Origin: Sphingobacterium sp.
GTDB taxonomy: Bacteria > Bacteroidota > Bacteroidia > Sphingobacteriales > Sphingobacteriaceae
Reading direction: 5' to 3'
NCBI GenBank assembly: GCA_031286695.1
Contig: JAITTY010000021.1
Span: 1-64,000, forward strand
Length of the DNA stretch: 64,000 bases
The number at the start of each line of letters is the position of its first letter. Positions within the stretch are counted from its first letter, which is position 1. Made by a program: the position numbers and the translations under genes. Below the pieces are notes generated by a model that saw only the letters and a list, made by a program, of their open reading frames with translations, was not told the DNA's origin and did not search any database. Positions 1 to 8,724 of this stretch are shown here, one piece after another.

Positions 1-12
1 AGCTTTTTTTAG

Positions 13-86
13 TCGGGGTGGCAGGATTCGAACCTACGACCTCCACATCCCAAATGTGGCGCGATACCGGGCTACGCTACACCCCG
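13..86 (-). tRNA. tRNA-Pro (UGG)
   Basis: The minus strand folds into a complete 74-nt cloverleaf. The acceptor stem CGGGGTG pairs with CACCCCG and is followed by discriminator A. The anticodon stem CCACA/TGTGG closes the seven-base loop TTTGGGA, which gives anticodon TGG (proline). The T arm carries TTCGAAT. CCA is not encoded. A promoter lies just upstream on the minus strand. Confidence 0.97.
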
Positions 87-115
87 AAAAGGTATCACCT
101 TTGTTTTGTGTGGCA

Positions 116-146
116 CAAATATCGAATCATTTTTTGACTTTGTCAA
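116..146 (-). promoter_or_regulatory. Promoter of tRNA-Pro
   Basis: Read on the minus strand, TTG (144-146) is followed after 20 nt by GATATTTG (116-123), close to the Bacteroidota form TTTG-N19-21-TAnnTTTG. It ends about 30 nt before the tRNA. The gap 87-428 holds only this promoter and the rplS promoter; I see no gene in it. Confidence 0.6.
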
Positions 147-277
147 CACCTTATAGAAAATTAATCACTAAACAACTGATTGATTGCACAATATTTTTAC
201 AAAAAGCACATATTCTATTGAATTTAGTATTCAAAAATCCGCTCCATATAGCCTACAAAGGAATATTCAAAATATCT

Positions 278-308
278 TTAGATTATCCATTTCATTTTCA
301 TATCTTTG
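278..308 (+). promoter_or_regulatory. Promoter of rplS
   Basis: A clear -7 element TATCTTTG lies at 301-308. A weaker TTTA at 278-281 stands 19 nt before it. This would give a leader of roughly 115 nt before rplS. Long ribosomal-protein leaders often hold autoregulatory structures, but I could not define one here. Confidence 0.5.
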
Positions 309-428
309 CATCCGATTTGAATATCAGTCAATAGTTTTTTAAAAAAGTATTTTTATATTCAGAAAATAAGTCGTAATATTGCATTCCGATTTTTACAGGA
401 TATAAATCGTTAATAATTACTCGAAATC

Positions 429-776
429 ATGGATTTAGTAAAATTTGTAGAAGAACAAGCGGTAGTAAAGAATGAAATTCCCGCTTTCAAAGCTGGAGAT
501 ACCATCAGCGTTCATTATAAAATTCGCGAAGGAAATAAGGAGCGTGTACAGGTGTACCAAGGTGTAGTAATTCAATTAAACAGCGAAGGTGCTAACGCTA
601 CTTTTACCGTTCGTAAAATCTCAAACGGTGTAGGTGTTGAACGTATTTTCCCTGTAAACTCACCAAACATTGAAAAAATTGTAGTAAACAGCTACGGTAA
701 AGTTCGTCGCGCGAAATTATTCTATTTACGCGGCCTTACTGGTAAAGCTGCTCGTATTAAATCGAAAAGAATCTAA
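429..776 (+). CDS. rplS: 50S ribosomal protein L19
   Basis: This 115-residue protein is ribosomal protein L19, which sits at the interface of the 30S and 50S subunits. The family core is visible: a central stretch with VYQGVVIQ, then FTVRKISNGVGVERIFP and the tail GKVRRAKLFYLRGLTGKAARIK. The length matches the family. It is transcribed alone, with its own upstream promoter and a strong hairpin terminator just after the stop. The ATG at 429 starts the usual N-terminus (MDLVKFVEE). Confidence 0.97.
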   Translation: MDLVKFVEEQAVVKNEIPAFKAGDTISVHYKIREGNKERVQVYQGVVIQLNSEGANATFTVRKISNGVGVERIFPVNSPNIEKIVVNSYGKVRRAKLFYLRGLTGKAARIKSKRI

Positions 777-790
777 TTACGACTACCACG

Positions 791-834
791 GCATAAAAAA
801 AGGCTTTGAGTTTATTCAAAGCCTTTTTTTATGC
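791..834 (+). terminator. Terminator of rplS
   Basis: Stem GGCTTTGA (802-809) pairs with TCAAAGCC (816-823) around a six-base loop, followed by seven T. The symmetric flanks (gcataaaaaaa and tttttttatgc) make it usable in both directions. Confidence 0.9.
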
Positions 835-1072
835 CCTATCGTTTGCCCCATTCAAAACATAGGCAATATCACTAAGCTCCTTCTGTAATAAATTCACGAC
901 AATTACATAATGTCCCTTAAAATCCCAACCCTTCTTTTGCCCCGCTAAAACATTTTACTTACTTTTAGCACCGTATCTGAAAGGTAGAATCGTAGATGAT
1001 TACAATAGCTAAAAACAACCTGAGATTGTTTCATCCTAACTTTACTACCGTTAAAAATCAAACTGTACCTTG

Positions 1073-2158
1073 ATGAGAATTATAGCTTTTATCCTCACTT
1101 TTATAATCTATCCGACCTTTACTTTTGCACAACGAAATCTGCATGAATTTCTTCAGTTACAGTCGCACCCTCAAACGTATTATGTACATCCGGTAACAGA
1201 TACAATCACGATTGATGGAAAGGACAATGAGGCTTGCTGGTCTAAAGCGGTTTGGACAGATTCTTTTAAGGATATTGAGGGATCAACTAAACCTGTCCCA
1301 GCCTTTGAAACAAAAGTCAAGATGCTTTGGGATAAGGAAAACCTGTATCTGTTTGCGAAGCTTCACGAACCTCATATCAAAGGTTATTTAAGACAAAAAG
1401 ATACAATCATTTATCATGACAATGACTTTGAGATCTTTCTCAAACCAAATCTAGTATCTCCGGAATATATAGAGATTGAAATAAACGCATTAAATACAGT
1501 AATGGATCTTCTGATGACTAAACCTTATCGCTTTGGTGGCAGGGCGAATCTAAACTGGGACACAAAAGATCTTGAAAGTGCCGTTTATCATGCTGGCTCC
1601 ATCAACAATCCACAAGACAAGGATGAATATTGGACCGTGGAAATGAAAATACCCGTAAAGAGTCTGAAATACTTTGGCGAAGGAAATCAAATTAAGCCGA
1701 ATGAAATCTGGAAGATAAATTTCTCTCGTGTACAATGGCATTATGACAATAGTGAAACAGCATATAGTAAGAGAAAAGACGATACCGGTAGGACGCTCCC
1801 TGAAGAGAATTGGGTATGGTCACCTATTGGACTTGTCAACATGCACTACCCGGAACGATGGGGACATATCAAATTTGTTGATACTGCAAACCAGCAACCG
1901 ATCGACGAGCAATTCCTATCTCTTGAAAGAACGGCCTGGAACATCTTTTACTTGCAACAGATCTATAGAAACGACCAAAAGCGTTACGCTACGTCAATTC
2001 AGGAATTGAGCAAATTATATCCTGAAATTATGAATGAACGTAAAAGTTATGATATTGTGTTTTCAAACAGCAATAATTTCTATCGCATTGAAATCAAGTC
2101 AAAAACGCAACCTACATTAAAGACGACAATAGATAGCCGAGGTAATATCTATTTTTAA
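1073..2158 (+). CDS. Secreted CBM9-like (DOMON-fold) sugar-binding protein
   Basis: This 361-residue protein carries a signal peptide (MRIIAFILTFIIYPTFTFAQ) and, from about residue 38 to 250, a domain like carbohydrate-binding family 9. The markers are ITIDGKDNEACW near the start, the strand VKMLWDKENLYLFAKL, HDNDFEIFLKP, and WTVEMKIPVKSLK. Such proteins bind glycan ends in the periplasm or outside the cell, and in Bacteroidota they often accompany polysaccharide degradation. No catalytic domain is visible; the last 90 residues are not recognised. The first possible start is TTG at 1070, but ATG at 1073 begins the signal peptide. It has no obvious operon partner. Confidence 0.75.
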   Translation: MRIIAFILTFIIYPTFTFAQRNLHEFLQLQSHPQTYYVHPVTDTITIDGKDNEACWSKAVWTDSFKDIEGSTKPVPAFETKVKMLWDKENLYLFAKLHEPHIKGYLRQKDTIIYHDNDFEIFLKPNLVSPEYIEIEINALNTVMDLLMTKPYRFGGRANLNWDTKDLESAVYHAGSINNPQDKDEYWTVEMKIPVKSLKYFGEGNQIKPNEIWKINFSRVQWHYDNSETAYSKRKDDTGRTLPEENWVWSPIGLVNMHYPERWGHIKFVDTANQQPIDEQFLSLERTAWNIFYLQQIYRNDQKRYATSIQELSKLYPEIMNERKSYDIVFSNSNNFYRIEIKSKTQPTLKTTIDSRGNIYF

Positions 2159-2188
2159 TTTAATTATTCGAACGATCTTCAATTCTGA

Positions 2189-2213
2189 TTTTGAATAAAA
2201 ATTGCTATCTTTG
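2189..2213 (+). promoter_or_regulatory. Promoter of pyrG-yidC
   Basis: A perfect -7 element TATCTTTG lies at 2206-2213. A TTTTG at 2189-2193 is closer than the usual spacing, so the -33 element is uncertain. The predicted leader is about 60 nt. Confidence 0.5.
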
Positions 2214-2281
2214 TATCCCGTACATAGAGCAACTATTATTGGTCATTTTGACCACATAAAATTGAAAATCCTTTAATTGTT

Positions 2282-3892
2282 ATGACTAAATATATTTTTG
2301 TTACGGGCGGCGTTACTTCGTCGTTGGGGAAAGGTATTATTGCTGCCTCCCTTGCTAAACTTCTCCAAGCGCGTGGCTATAAAGTTACCATTCAAAAATT
2401 CGACCCTTACATTAACATCGATCCAGGAACATTAAATCCATATGAGCATGGTGAATGTTATGTTACAGAAGATGGTGCTGAAACTGATCTTGACTTAGGC
2501 CACTATGAGCGTTTTCTGAATGTCCCTACCTCACAAGCAAACAACGTCACGACAGGTCGCATCTATCAACACGTTATCCAACAAGAACGTGCAGGTGCAT
2601 ATTTAGGAAAAACCGTTCAAGTAATTCCTCATATTACTGATGAGATAAAACGCAGAATGCAACTGTTGGGTGAGTCTGGTCAATATGACATTATCATCAC
2701 TGAATTGGGCGGAACTGTTGGCGATATTGAGTCTTTACCATTTGTGGAAGCGGTAAGGCAGCTCCGTTGGGAATTGGGCGCAAATAATTCGCTGGTTATC
2801 CATTTGACTTTAGTCCCTTACCTGGCTGCTGCTGGTGAGCTTAAAACCAAACCTACCCAACATTCAGTAAAAACATTATTGGAATATGGTGTACAACCTG
2901 ATATTCTGGTATGCCGTACTGAACATAAATTATCACAAGAAATCCGCAAAAAATTAGCGCAATTCTGTAATGTCAATATTAATGCAGTAGTTGAATCTAT
3001 CGATGCGTCGACTATTTACGATGTGCCATTATTGATGTTGAAGGAGAATCTGGATAAAACGGCATTAACGAAGCTGAAACTTTCCAACAAAAATGAGCCT
3101 GATCTAGAAAACTGGAAAAACTTTTTAGGTAAGCTCAAAAACCCAACAAGTGAAGTTAATATTGCATTGGTTGGAAAATATGTTGAGCTGCCAGATGCTT
3201 ATAAATCCATCATCGAAGGATTTATCCATGCGGGCGCAACAAATGAATGTAAAGTAAAAGTGAGCTATATTGCTGCTGAAAGTGTTACAAAAGAAAATGT
3301 TGCTGAAAAGCTGAAAGGTATGGATGGTGTTTTGGTCGCCCCGGGATTCGGTGAACGCGGTTTGGACGGAAAGTTAAATGCTATCCAATACGTTCGTGAA
3401 AATAATATTCCGTTCTTTGGTATCTGTTTAGGCATGCAATGTTCGGTCATCGAATTCGGAAGAAACGTATTGGGACTAAAAGATGCCAACAGTTTTGAAA
3501 TGGATGCCAACACCAGCAATCCGGTCATCAATTTGATGGAAGAACAAAAAAACATCACCAATATGGGCGGTACAATGCGTTTAGGTGCTTACGACTGTGA
3601 AATTAAAAAAGGAACTAAAGCCTTTGCCATTTATGGTAAAACAAAAATTTCTGAAAGACACCGTCACCGTTATGAATTTAACAATGACTATTTAAAACAA
3701 TATGAGGCAGCTGGAATGATTGCTTCAGGATTCAATCCGGAGACTGGATTAGTTGAAATTGTGGAATTGAAAAACCATCCATTTTTCGTTGCCGGACAAT
3801 TTCATCCAGAATTAAAGTCAACTGTTGCAAATCCTCACCCACTTTTTGTTAGCTTTGTAGCCGCTGCTTTGGCCAACAAAAAATCAAAGTAG
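2282..3892 (+). CDS. pyrG: CTP synthase
   Basis: This 536-residue enzyme makes CTP from UTP, ATP and glutamine, the last step of pyrimidine nucleotide synthesis. The N-terminal amidoligase domain opens with KYIFVTGGVTSSLGKG, the P-loop typical of PyrG. The C-terminal glutamine amidotransferase domain carries the nucleophile Cys382 in FFGICLGMQC, and His508 and Glu510 in GQFHPE. All catalytic parts are present and the length is standard. It is followed 39 nt later by yidC on the same strand, so the two are probably cotranscribed. Confidence 0.98.
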   Translation: MTKYIFVTGGVTSSLGKGIIAASLAKLLQARGYKVTIQKFDPYINIDPGTLNPYEHGECYVTEDGAETDLDLGHYERFLNVPTSQANNVTTGRIYQHVIQQERAGAYLGKTVQVIPHITDEIKRRMQLLGESGQYDIIITELGGTVGDIESLPFVEAVRQLRWELGANNSLVIHLTLVPYLAAAGELKTKPTQHSVKTLLEYGVQPDILVCRTEHKLSQEIRKKLAQFCNVNINAVVESIDASTIYDVPLLMLKENLDKTALTKLKLSNKNEPDLENWKNFLGKLKNPTSEVNIALVGKYVELPDAYKSIIEGFIHAGATNECKVKVSYIAAESVTKENVAEKLKGMDGVLVAPGFGERGLDGKLNAIQYVRENNIPFFGICLGMQCSVIEFGRNVLGLKDANSFEMDANTSNPVINLMEEQKNITNMGGTMRLGAYDCEIKKGTKAFAIYGKTKISERHRHRYEFNNDYLKQYEAAGMIASGFNPETGLVEIVELKNHPFFVAGQFHPELKSTVANPHPLFVSFVAAALANKKSK

Positions 3893-3931
3893 TAATAGAA
3901 GGATACAATTAATTAAGTTTAATTATTAAAA

Positions 3932-5755
3932 ATGGATAGAAATACCCTAATTGGTTTGGTCCTGATGTTTGCTATCATCACTGGTTCATTTTACCTGATG
4001 AAGCCTTCAGAATCAGAAATCAAACAAGAACAAGCGAGACAAGAGGCTAAAGCGCGTACAGAAAAAGGACTGCCTGCCGAAAGTGACTCTACCGCTAAAG
4101 CCAAAGCAGTACAAACAGCAGTGATTGCTGATTCGGCGGAATTGAAAAAGCCTTTTGGCGCCACAAAATTTGGAACCGAGAAAGTCGTTACGATTGAAAA
4201 TGAAACCATCATTGCCAAAATCAGTACAAAAGGTGGTAAAGTTAAATCCGTGGAACTAAAAGGTGAAAAGAATTTCAATGGAAAACCTTTGATGCTTTTT
4301 GATGGCGACGACAACAAGTTTGGATTTCAGTTTAATGCAGCAGGTCAAAATGTATCAACAAATGATTTATACTTCAACACCGAATCTTCGGATATTCAAG
4401 TTTCTGGCGAAGGTAAACAATCTGTAAAATTCAGACTGAATTACAGTGCCGACCAGTATATTGAATATGTATACTCAATTGCAGGTAAAGGCTATAATGT
4501 AGGATTGGACATTAACACAAAAGGAATACAGAATTTAATTCCGCAGAGTCAAAAAACGTTGACCCTTAACTGGAACACCACGTTGAGACAAAAAGAACAA
4601 AACATAGAATCTGAAAGACAGAAATCTACTCTTTATTATAAAGAAGATAATAAAGTAGACCATTTGTCCGAATCAAAAGATGCCGATGAAGCATTGGAGA
4701 AAAAAGTGCAATGGATTGCATTTAAGCAACATTACTTTTCCAGTATCCTAAATGCCAAAGATGGTTTTGTCAATGCAAAAGTGGATGTAAAACATGCATC
4801 AGAAACCGACATCATCAAATTCTATAATACCAATGCAGAATTAGCATTTGATAATCATAAGGACAACAACTATTCTTTAAATTTCTTCTTTGGTCCAAAC
4901 CAATACAATGTATTGAAAGCCGAGGGAAATGATTATCAATCGATCATCAATATGGGCTGGGGTCCAATGCGCTGGATCAACCAGTGGATTACAGTACCTG
5001 CATTCAACTTTCTGGATGGCTTCCATATGAGTTATGGTATTGTCATCTTGTTACTTACATTGCTGTTAAAATTGGTCCTTTCACCAATGACCTACAAGTC
5101 TTATGTCTCTATGGCCAAAATGCGTGTATTGAAACCGCAGCTGGATGAGATCAAAGCAAAAGTGGGTGAGGATAATCAAATGTTGATGCAGCAGGAGCAA
5201 ATGAAACTGTACAAACAGGTTGGTGTGAATCCGCTTGGTGGATGTCTTCCTCTTGTCTTACAAATGCCATTTACAATTGCGTTCTTCTACTTCTTTCCAA
5301 ATTTATTTGAATTGAGAGGACAAAGCTTCTTGTTTATGAAGGATATGTCAACCTATGATACGCTGTTTACATTTGCACCTATTTTCGGATCATTCAATCA
5401 CATCTCTTTGATGTGTATCTTGATGACGTTGACAACATTGTTAACTACTTGGTATAACAACGCTACATCCGGTGCTACAGGACAAATGAAGTACATGGGT
5501 TATATCATGCCTTTGATTTTCTTTTTTGTTTTGAATAGCTTCCCTGCAGGTTTGAACTACTACTATTTCTTAAGTGCGTTATTTACGTTCTTAACTCAGT
5601 TGGTTATTCGCACCATGGTGAATGATGAGAAAATCTTAGCTAAATTGGAGGAAAATAAAAAGAATCCAAAAGCAGATAAAAAATCGAGTTTCCAATCGAA
5701 AATGGAGGAAATGATGCGTGCGCAACAACAGGCACAACAAAACAAAAATAAATAG
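3932..5755 (+). CDS. yidC: Membrane protein insertase YidC
   Basis: This 607-residue inner-membrane protein inserts and folds membrane proteins, alone or with SecYEG. The N-terminal membrane anchor (LIGLVLMFAIITGSFYLM) is followed by a large periplasmic domain (about 60-340) and a conserved C-terminal 60KD_IMP core (about 365-570). The core includes YKSYVSMAKMRVLKPQLDEI and NPLGGCLPLVLQMPFTIAFF. The tail is basic and Lys/Gln rich, as is usual for contacts with the ribosome. It follows pyrG closely and ends at a hairpin terminator. Confidence 0.97.
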   Translation: MDRNTLIGLVLMFAIITGSFYLMKPSESEIKQEQARQEAKARTEKGLPAESDSTAKAKAVQTAVIADSAELKKPFGATKFGTEKVVTIENETIIAKISTKGGKVKSVELKGEKNFNGKPLMLFDGDDNKFGFQFNAAGQNVSTNDLYFNTESSDIQVSGEGKQSVKFRLNYSADQYIEYVYSIAGKGYNVGLDINTKGIQNLIPQSQKTLTLNWNTTLRQKEQNIESERQKSTLYYKEDNKVDHLSESKDADEALEKKVQWIAFKQHYFSSILNAKDGFVNAKVDVKHASETDIIKFYNTNAELAFDNHKDNNYSLNFFFGPNQYNVLKAEGNDYQSIINMGWGPMRWINQWITVPAFNFLDGFHMSYGIVILLLTLLLKLVLSPMTYKSYVSMAKMRVLKPQLDEIKAKVGEDNQMLMQQEQMKLYKQVGVNPLGGCLPLVLQMPFTIAFFYFFPNLFELRGQSFLFMKDMSTYDTLFTFAPIFGSFNHISLMCILMTLTTLLTTWYNNATSGATGQMKYMGYIMPLIFFFVLNSFPAGLNYYYFLSALFTFLTQLVIRTMVNDEKILAKLEENKKNPKADKKSSFQSKMEEMMRAQQQAQQNKNK

Positions 5756-5775
5756 TGCGATTTTATCGTATTGAA

Positions 5776-5806
5776 AACGAAGGCTTCCAGACAGGAGGCC
5801 TTCGTT
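5776..5806 (+). terminator. Terminator of pyrG-yidC
   Basis: AACGAAGGCTTCC (5776-5788) pairs with GGAGGCCTTCGTT (5794-5806) around AGACA, with one G-T pair. The T-rich tail is short (gttt), so it may be partly leaky. Confidence 0.7.
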
Positions 5807-5876
5807 GTTTATAAACTTTTGTAGCACTTTGTCAAACCAAACGTTAGAAAGGATGTTAATAGGTTAAATTTAAAAT

Positions 5877-6662
5877 ATGAACTTTAGAAATATCGGAATA
5901 TTGGCCATGTTGATCGTTGGTCTTGGAAGCTGCTCGGTGATTAAAAAGAACACTGATGAGCAAAAATCAGCTAGTACTCTATCTGCCGTGACGGGAAAGA
6001 AATGGCAATTAATTGAGATTAATGGTCAAGCTGTTGCGGATCAGGTCAACGGCAAAATGCCTTACCTTCAACTGGACGAAAAAAGTTACAGTGCAAGTGG
6101 AGGCTGTAATGGCATAGGCGGAGATTTGACTTTGTCAAACAATGGACGAATTAAGTTTGCTCAGGGTATGTCCACGATGATGGCCTGTCCGGATATGTCG
6201 ATCGAACAAGCATTGTCCAAAAACCTTATTGCTGCAGATAATTATACGGTTAAGGATGGTATTCTTAGCCTGAACAAGGCCAAAATGGCTCCCCTGGCAA
6301 AATTTAAATTAATTCAGGACAATAAGCAAGCACTTAGCGGAACCTGGGAACTTGATTATATATCCGGTCCGAGGATTGCTTTTGATGGTTTATATCCCAA
6401 TCGCAAACCAACAATGACATTTGATGCTACCAGTAGCAAAGTGAGCGGAAATAGCAGCTGCAACAATTACAATATGACATTTAAAACCAACGGGAACGCC
6501 ATTAATTTCGGGCCGGTTATGTCGACGAAAATGGCCTGCGAAGGGAATGGAGAAGCTACCTTTTTTTCAACGTTAGAAAAGGTAAATACTTACAGTATTA
6601 ACGAAAATACGCTGACATTTATTATGGGTGATATCGCGATCATGCGGTTTAAACGTAAATAG
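5877..6662 (+). CDS. Lipoprotein with two META (HslJ-like) domains
   Basis: This 261-residue protein has a lipoprotein signal ending at Cys19 (LIVGLGSC). Two repeats of the META/HslJ domain follow, about 45-140 and 152-260. Each has the start W-x-L or W-E-L, the Gly/Cys-rich strand (SASGGCNGIGGDLTL and VSGNSSCNNYNMTF) and the FAQGMSTMMACPD-like or FGPVMSTKMACEG block. META proteins are linked to heat or antibiotic tolerance in other bacteria; the function here is not known. The paired Cys residues could form disulfides in the periplasm. Confidence 0.85.
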   Translation: MNFRNIGILAMLIVGLGSCSVIKKNTDEQKSASTLSAVTGKKWQLIEINGQAVADQVNGKMPYLQLDEKSYSASGGCNGIGGDLTLSNNGRIKFAQGMSTMMACPDMSIEQALSKNLIAADNYTVKDGILSLNKAKMAPLAKFKLIQDNKQALSGTWELDYISGPRIAFDGLYPNRKPTMTFDATSSKVSGNSSCNNYNMTFKTNGNAINFGPVMSTKMACEGNGEATFFSTLEKVNTYSINENTLTFIMGDIAIMRFKRK

Positions 6663-6689
6663 AAGAATTTTTTATACTAAATTCAACTG

Positions 6690-6719
6690 AAAAGGCTTTG
6701 TTAAAAACAAAGCCTTTTT
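6690..6719. terminator. Bidirectional terminator between META lipoprotein and acyl-CoA dehydrogenase
   Basis: GGCTTTGT (6694-6701) pairs with ACAAAGCC (6707-6714) around TAAAA, with an A-run before and five T after. It separates two convergent genes. Confidence 0.85.
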
Positions 6720-6770
6720 ATATCTATCGATATGTGTTATTTCTCAGGCACCAAATCAGCTAGGGCACAG

Positions 6771-8120
6771 TTAAACAAAAGCACTAAATCCGGTTATGCT
6801 TCGACCTACAATCAATGAATTAATCTCTTTTGTGCCTTCATAAGAATAAATTGCTTCGGCGTCGGCCAAAAACCGCGCAACATTATACTCCAGCAAAATA
6901 CCATTTCCGCCCATGACCTCTCGAGCCTTGGAAACAATATCTCTCGTACGTAAAGAACAGAAGACTTTGGCCAGCGAGGCATGTTCATCCCTTAGCCGTC
7001 CCGCATCTTGTAATTCAGATAATCTGAAGACAAGCGTTTGCATAGCTGTTAAATTGGATAACATTTCAACCAGATGATTTTGAATAAGTTGAAAAGAAGC
7101 GATTGGCTTACCAAATTGCTTCCTTTTACGCGTATAATCCAAGGCATTTTCATAGGCACCTCTCGCACATCCTACGGCCATCCAAGCGACCCCTGCCCGA
7201 GTCATCTGAAGAACCTTTCCTGTATCTTTGAAGGAGTTTGCATTTTGCAGGCGATCGCTTTCTGGAACGGTACAATTCGTTAAAGTAATAAGACCATTCT
7301 GTACAATACGCAAAGCCATCTTATCTTTAATTTTCTCAACTGAAAAACCTGGGTTGTCTTTTCGTACGATAAAACCTTTAACTTCTCCATCATCAAGATC
7401 CCTAGCCCAAACAATGGTGATATCAGAAAAAGTGGAGTTCCCGATCCATTTTTTTTGCCCATTTAACACCCAACCTTCAGCTGTCTTCTTACAGGTTGTT
7501 GTCAATCCACCTGCTGCTCCCGATCCTACTTCAGGCTCTGTTAAACCAAAAGCACCAATCACTTGCATTTGCTGCATTTTGGGCAGCCACTCTTGTTTTT
7601 GTTCTTCGGATCCACAAATATAAATTGATCCCATAGCCAAACCACTCTGTACGCCAAAGAACGTCGCCACAGAAGCATCTACACGTGCTATCTCAGCCGC
7701 TATGATCCCTTCCATTAAAGAACTTCCACCCATACAGCCATATCCATCATAGGTATAGCCGCAAATATTTAAAGCCGCTAGTTTCGGTACAATTTCAAAA
7801 GGGAATTCATCTCTTAACCAATATTTATTGACAATTGGTTTGACTTCAGTCTCCATAAATTCCCTCACCTTCAATTGCAATGCACGGTCTGAATCGTTTA
7901 ATTTGCTATCCATAGCATAGAAATCACCATTAATAGGAGGTAATTCTTTTTTTTCTTTTCCTGCACTCAACATTTTCATTAAACCATGAAGCTGTTTATC
8001 ATCCATTTTTGATACGGCATCCATCACTGCTCCCAAATCCACTTTCTTCGATATTTCTTCCAATTTGCCAAAGTCTATTGATTTTGCCAAATCCATTATA
8101 TTCTTTACTTTATCAAACAT
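6771..8120 (-). CDS. Acyl-CoA dehydrogenase family protein
   Basis: This 449-residue flavoenzyme belongs to the acyl-CoA dehydrogenase family and is closest in pattern to the glutaryl-CoA dehydrogenase branch. The FAD and substrate signature GAFGLTEPEVGSGAAG lies in the middle domain. The C-terminal motif SYEGTKEINSLIVGRSITG carries the Glu expected as catalytic base. The C-terminal helical domain includes RKRKQFGKPIASFQLIQ. About 60 residues before the usual N-terminal domain are an unusual Lys/Asp-rich helical extension. The exact substrate cannot be read from sequence. A small palindrome stands about 20 nt upstream of the start. Confidence 0.92.
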   Translation of the reverse strand: MFDKVKNIMDLAKSIDFGKLEEISKKVDLGAVMDAVSKMDDKQLHGLMKMLSAGKEKKELPPINGDFYAMDSKLNDSDRALQLKVREFMETEVKPIVNKYWLRDEFPFEIVPKLAALNICGYTYDGYGCMGGSSLMEGIIAAEIARVDASVATFFGVQSGLAMGSIYICGSEEQKQEWLPKMQQMQVIGAFGLTEPEVGSGAAGGLTTTCKKTAEGWVLNGQKKWIGNSTFSDITIVWARDLDDGEVKGFIVRKDNPGFSVEKIKDKMALRIVQNGLITLTNCTVPESDRLQNANSFKDTGKVLQMTRAGVAWMAVGCARGAYENALDYTRKRKQFGKPIASFQLIQNHLVEMLSNLTAMQTLVFRLSELQDAGRLRDEHASLAKVFCSLRTRDIVSKAREVMGGNGILLEYNVARFLADAEAIYSYEGTKEINSLIVGRSITGFSAFV

Positions 8121-8137
8121 AATTGCAATTTCTTTTT

Positions 8138-8149
8138 AAGTGTTCACTT
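8138..8149 (-). promoter_or_regulatory. Possible operator upstream of acyl-CoA dehydrogenase
   Basis: AAGTGTTCACTT is an inverted repeat (AAGTG-tt-CACTT) 17 nt upstream of the start codon, flanked by TTTT and TTAAAA. The place fits a repressor site of TetR or FadR type, but no regulator gene lies nearby. The rest of 8121-8349 shows nothing I recognise. Confidence 0.3.
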
Positions 8150-8349
8150 CTTAAAATAAGAAAAATAATGTAAAATTGTTTGTTACTAACTTAATCTTAT
8201 CGACGATCACCCTCCCTTCACCCTTGTTAAGCTAAAGGATAACACAAGCGGATTGAATAGAGAGCTTGAGATATATCTTCTTACTTAAAATAAATTAAAC
8301 ATCTAAAAAACAACGATTTACAAATATTTTTAAAAAAATATTTTTTTTT

Positions 8350-8379
8350 GGGTTACCTTTTTTGGTTACGTGTATTAAC
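8350..8379 (+). promoter_or_regulatory. Conserved 30-nt promoter-like element, copy 1
   Basis: GGGTTACC (8350-8357), a T-run, GGTT, and GTATTAAC (8372-8379) lie 45 nt before the first small lipoprotein gene. The same blocks, with 22 nt between their starts, recur before the second gene at 8725-8754. The usual -7 element TAnnTTTG is missing, so an alternative sigma factor or a regulator site is likely. Confidence 0.55.
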
Positions 8380-8424
8380 AGATGAAAAAGAAAATTATTT
8401 CAATTTAAATTAGAAAATTAGAAA

Positions 8425-8649
8425 ATGAAAAACGCATTAAAATTCGGTTTCTTAGGTTTAGCTTTAACTGTAGCTTTCGCATCTTGTAACAATTCAGAGA
8501 AAAAAGCTGAAGGTGCTGCAGATTCAGCTTCTGCTTTAGTTGATTCAGCTGCTAACACATTGGATTCAGCTGCTACTAAAGTTGACTCAGCTGCTGCTAA
8601 AGTTGATTCAGCTGCTGCTAAAGTTGATTCAGCTGCTACTAAAAAATAA
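8425..8649 (+). CDS. Small heptad-repeat lipoprotein, copy 1
   Basis: This 74-residue protein has a lipoprotein signal ending at Cys21 (FGFLGLALTVAFASC). The mature part is Ala/Ser/Asp rich with Asp at 33, 40, 47, 54, 61 and 68, an exact seven-residue period of the form V-D-S-A-A-x-K. It should form one long amphipathic helix or a coiled coil in the periplasm. It ends with two Lys. The mature length of 54 residues is near that of Braun lipoprotein, but no homology is claimed. Its paralogue follows at 8796; signal peptides and upstream elements are nearly the same. Confidence 0.85.
   Translation: MKNALKFGFLGLALTVAFASCNNSEKKAEGAADSASALVDSAANTLDSAATKVDSAAAKVDSAAAKVDSAATKK
8521..8640 (+). repeat. 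21-bp tandem repeats coding for heptads
   Basis: Six heptads are coded in tandem, and the last three units are almost the same in DNA (unit like gctgctaaagttgattcag). Such a tract can gain or lose units by slippage without a frameshift, changing the length of the helix. The paralogue has five heptads in 8892-8984. Confidence 0.8.
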
Positions 8650-8671
8650 TTTAGGACTGAATAACGCTTTT

Positions 8672-8706
8672 GAAAGGCCTTTTTTACGAAAGGCCTTTCT
8701 TTTTTT
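8672..8706 (+). terminator. Terminator of lipoprotein copy 1
   Basis: GAAAGGCC (8672-8679) pairs with GGCCTTTC (8692-8699), followed by a run of T. It makes the two lipoprotein genes separate transcription units. Confidence 0.85.
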
Positions 8707-8724
8707 CAAAAAAGAGAAAAAGTA

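Noticed and set aside
56..334. 92-codon open frame over the tRNA-Pro gene and its promoter
   Set aside because: It overlaps a complete tRNA, has no RBS or promoter of its own, and its translation looks random.
7228..7623. 131-codon frame antisense to the acyl-CoA dehydrogenase gene
   Set aside because: The minus frame has all motifs of a known enzyme; the plus frame has none.
8521..8640. CRISPR-like tandem repeat
   Set aside because: The repeats have no spacers and code for heptads in frame.
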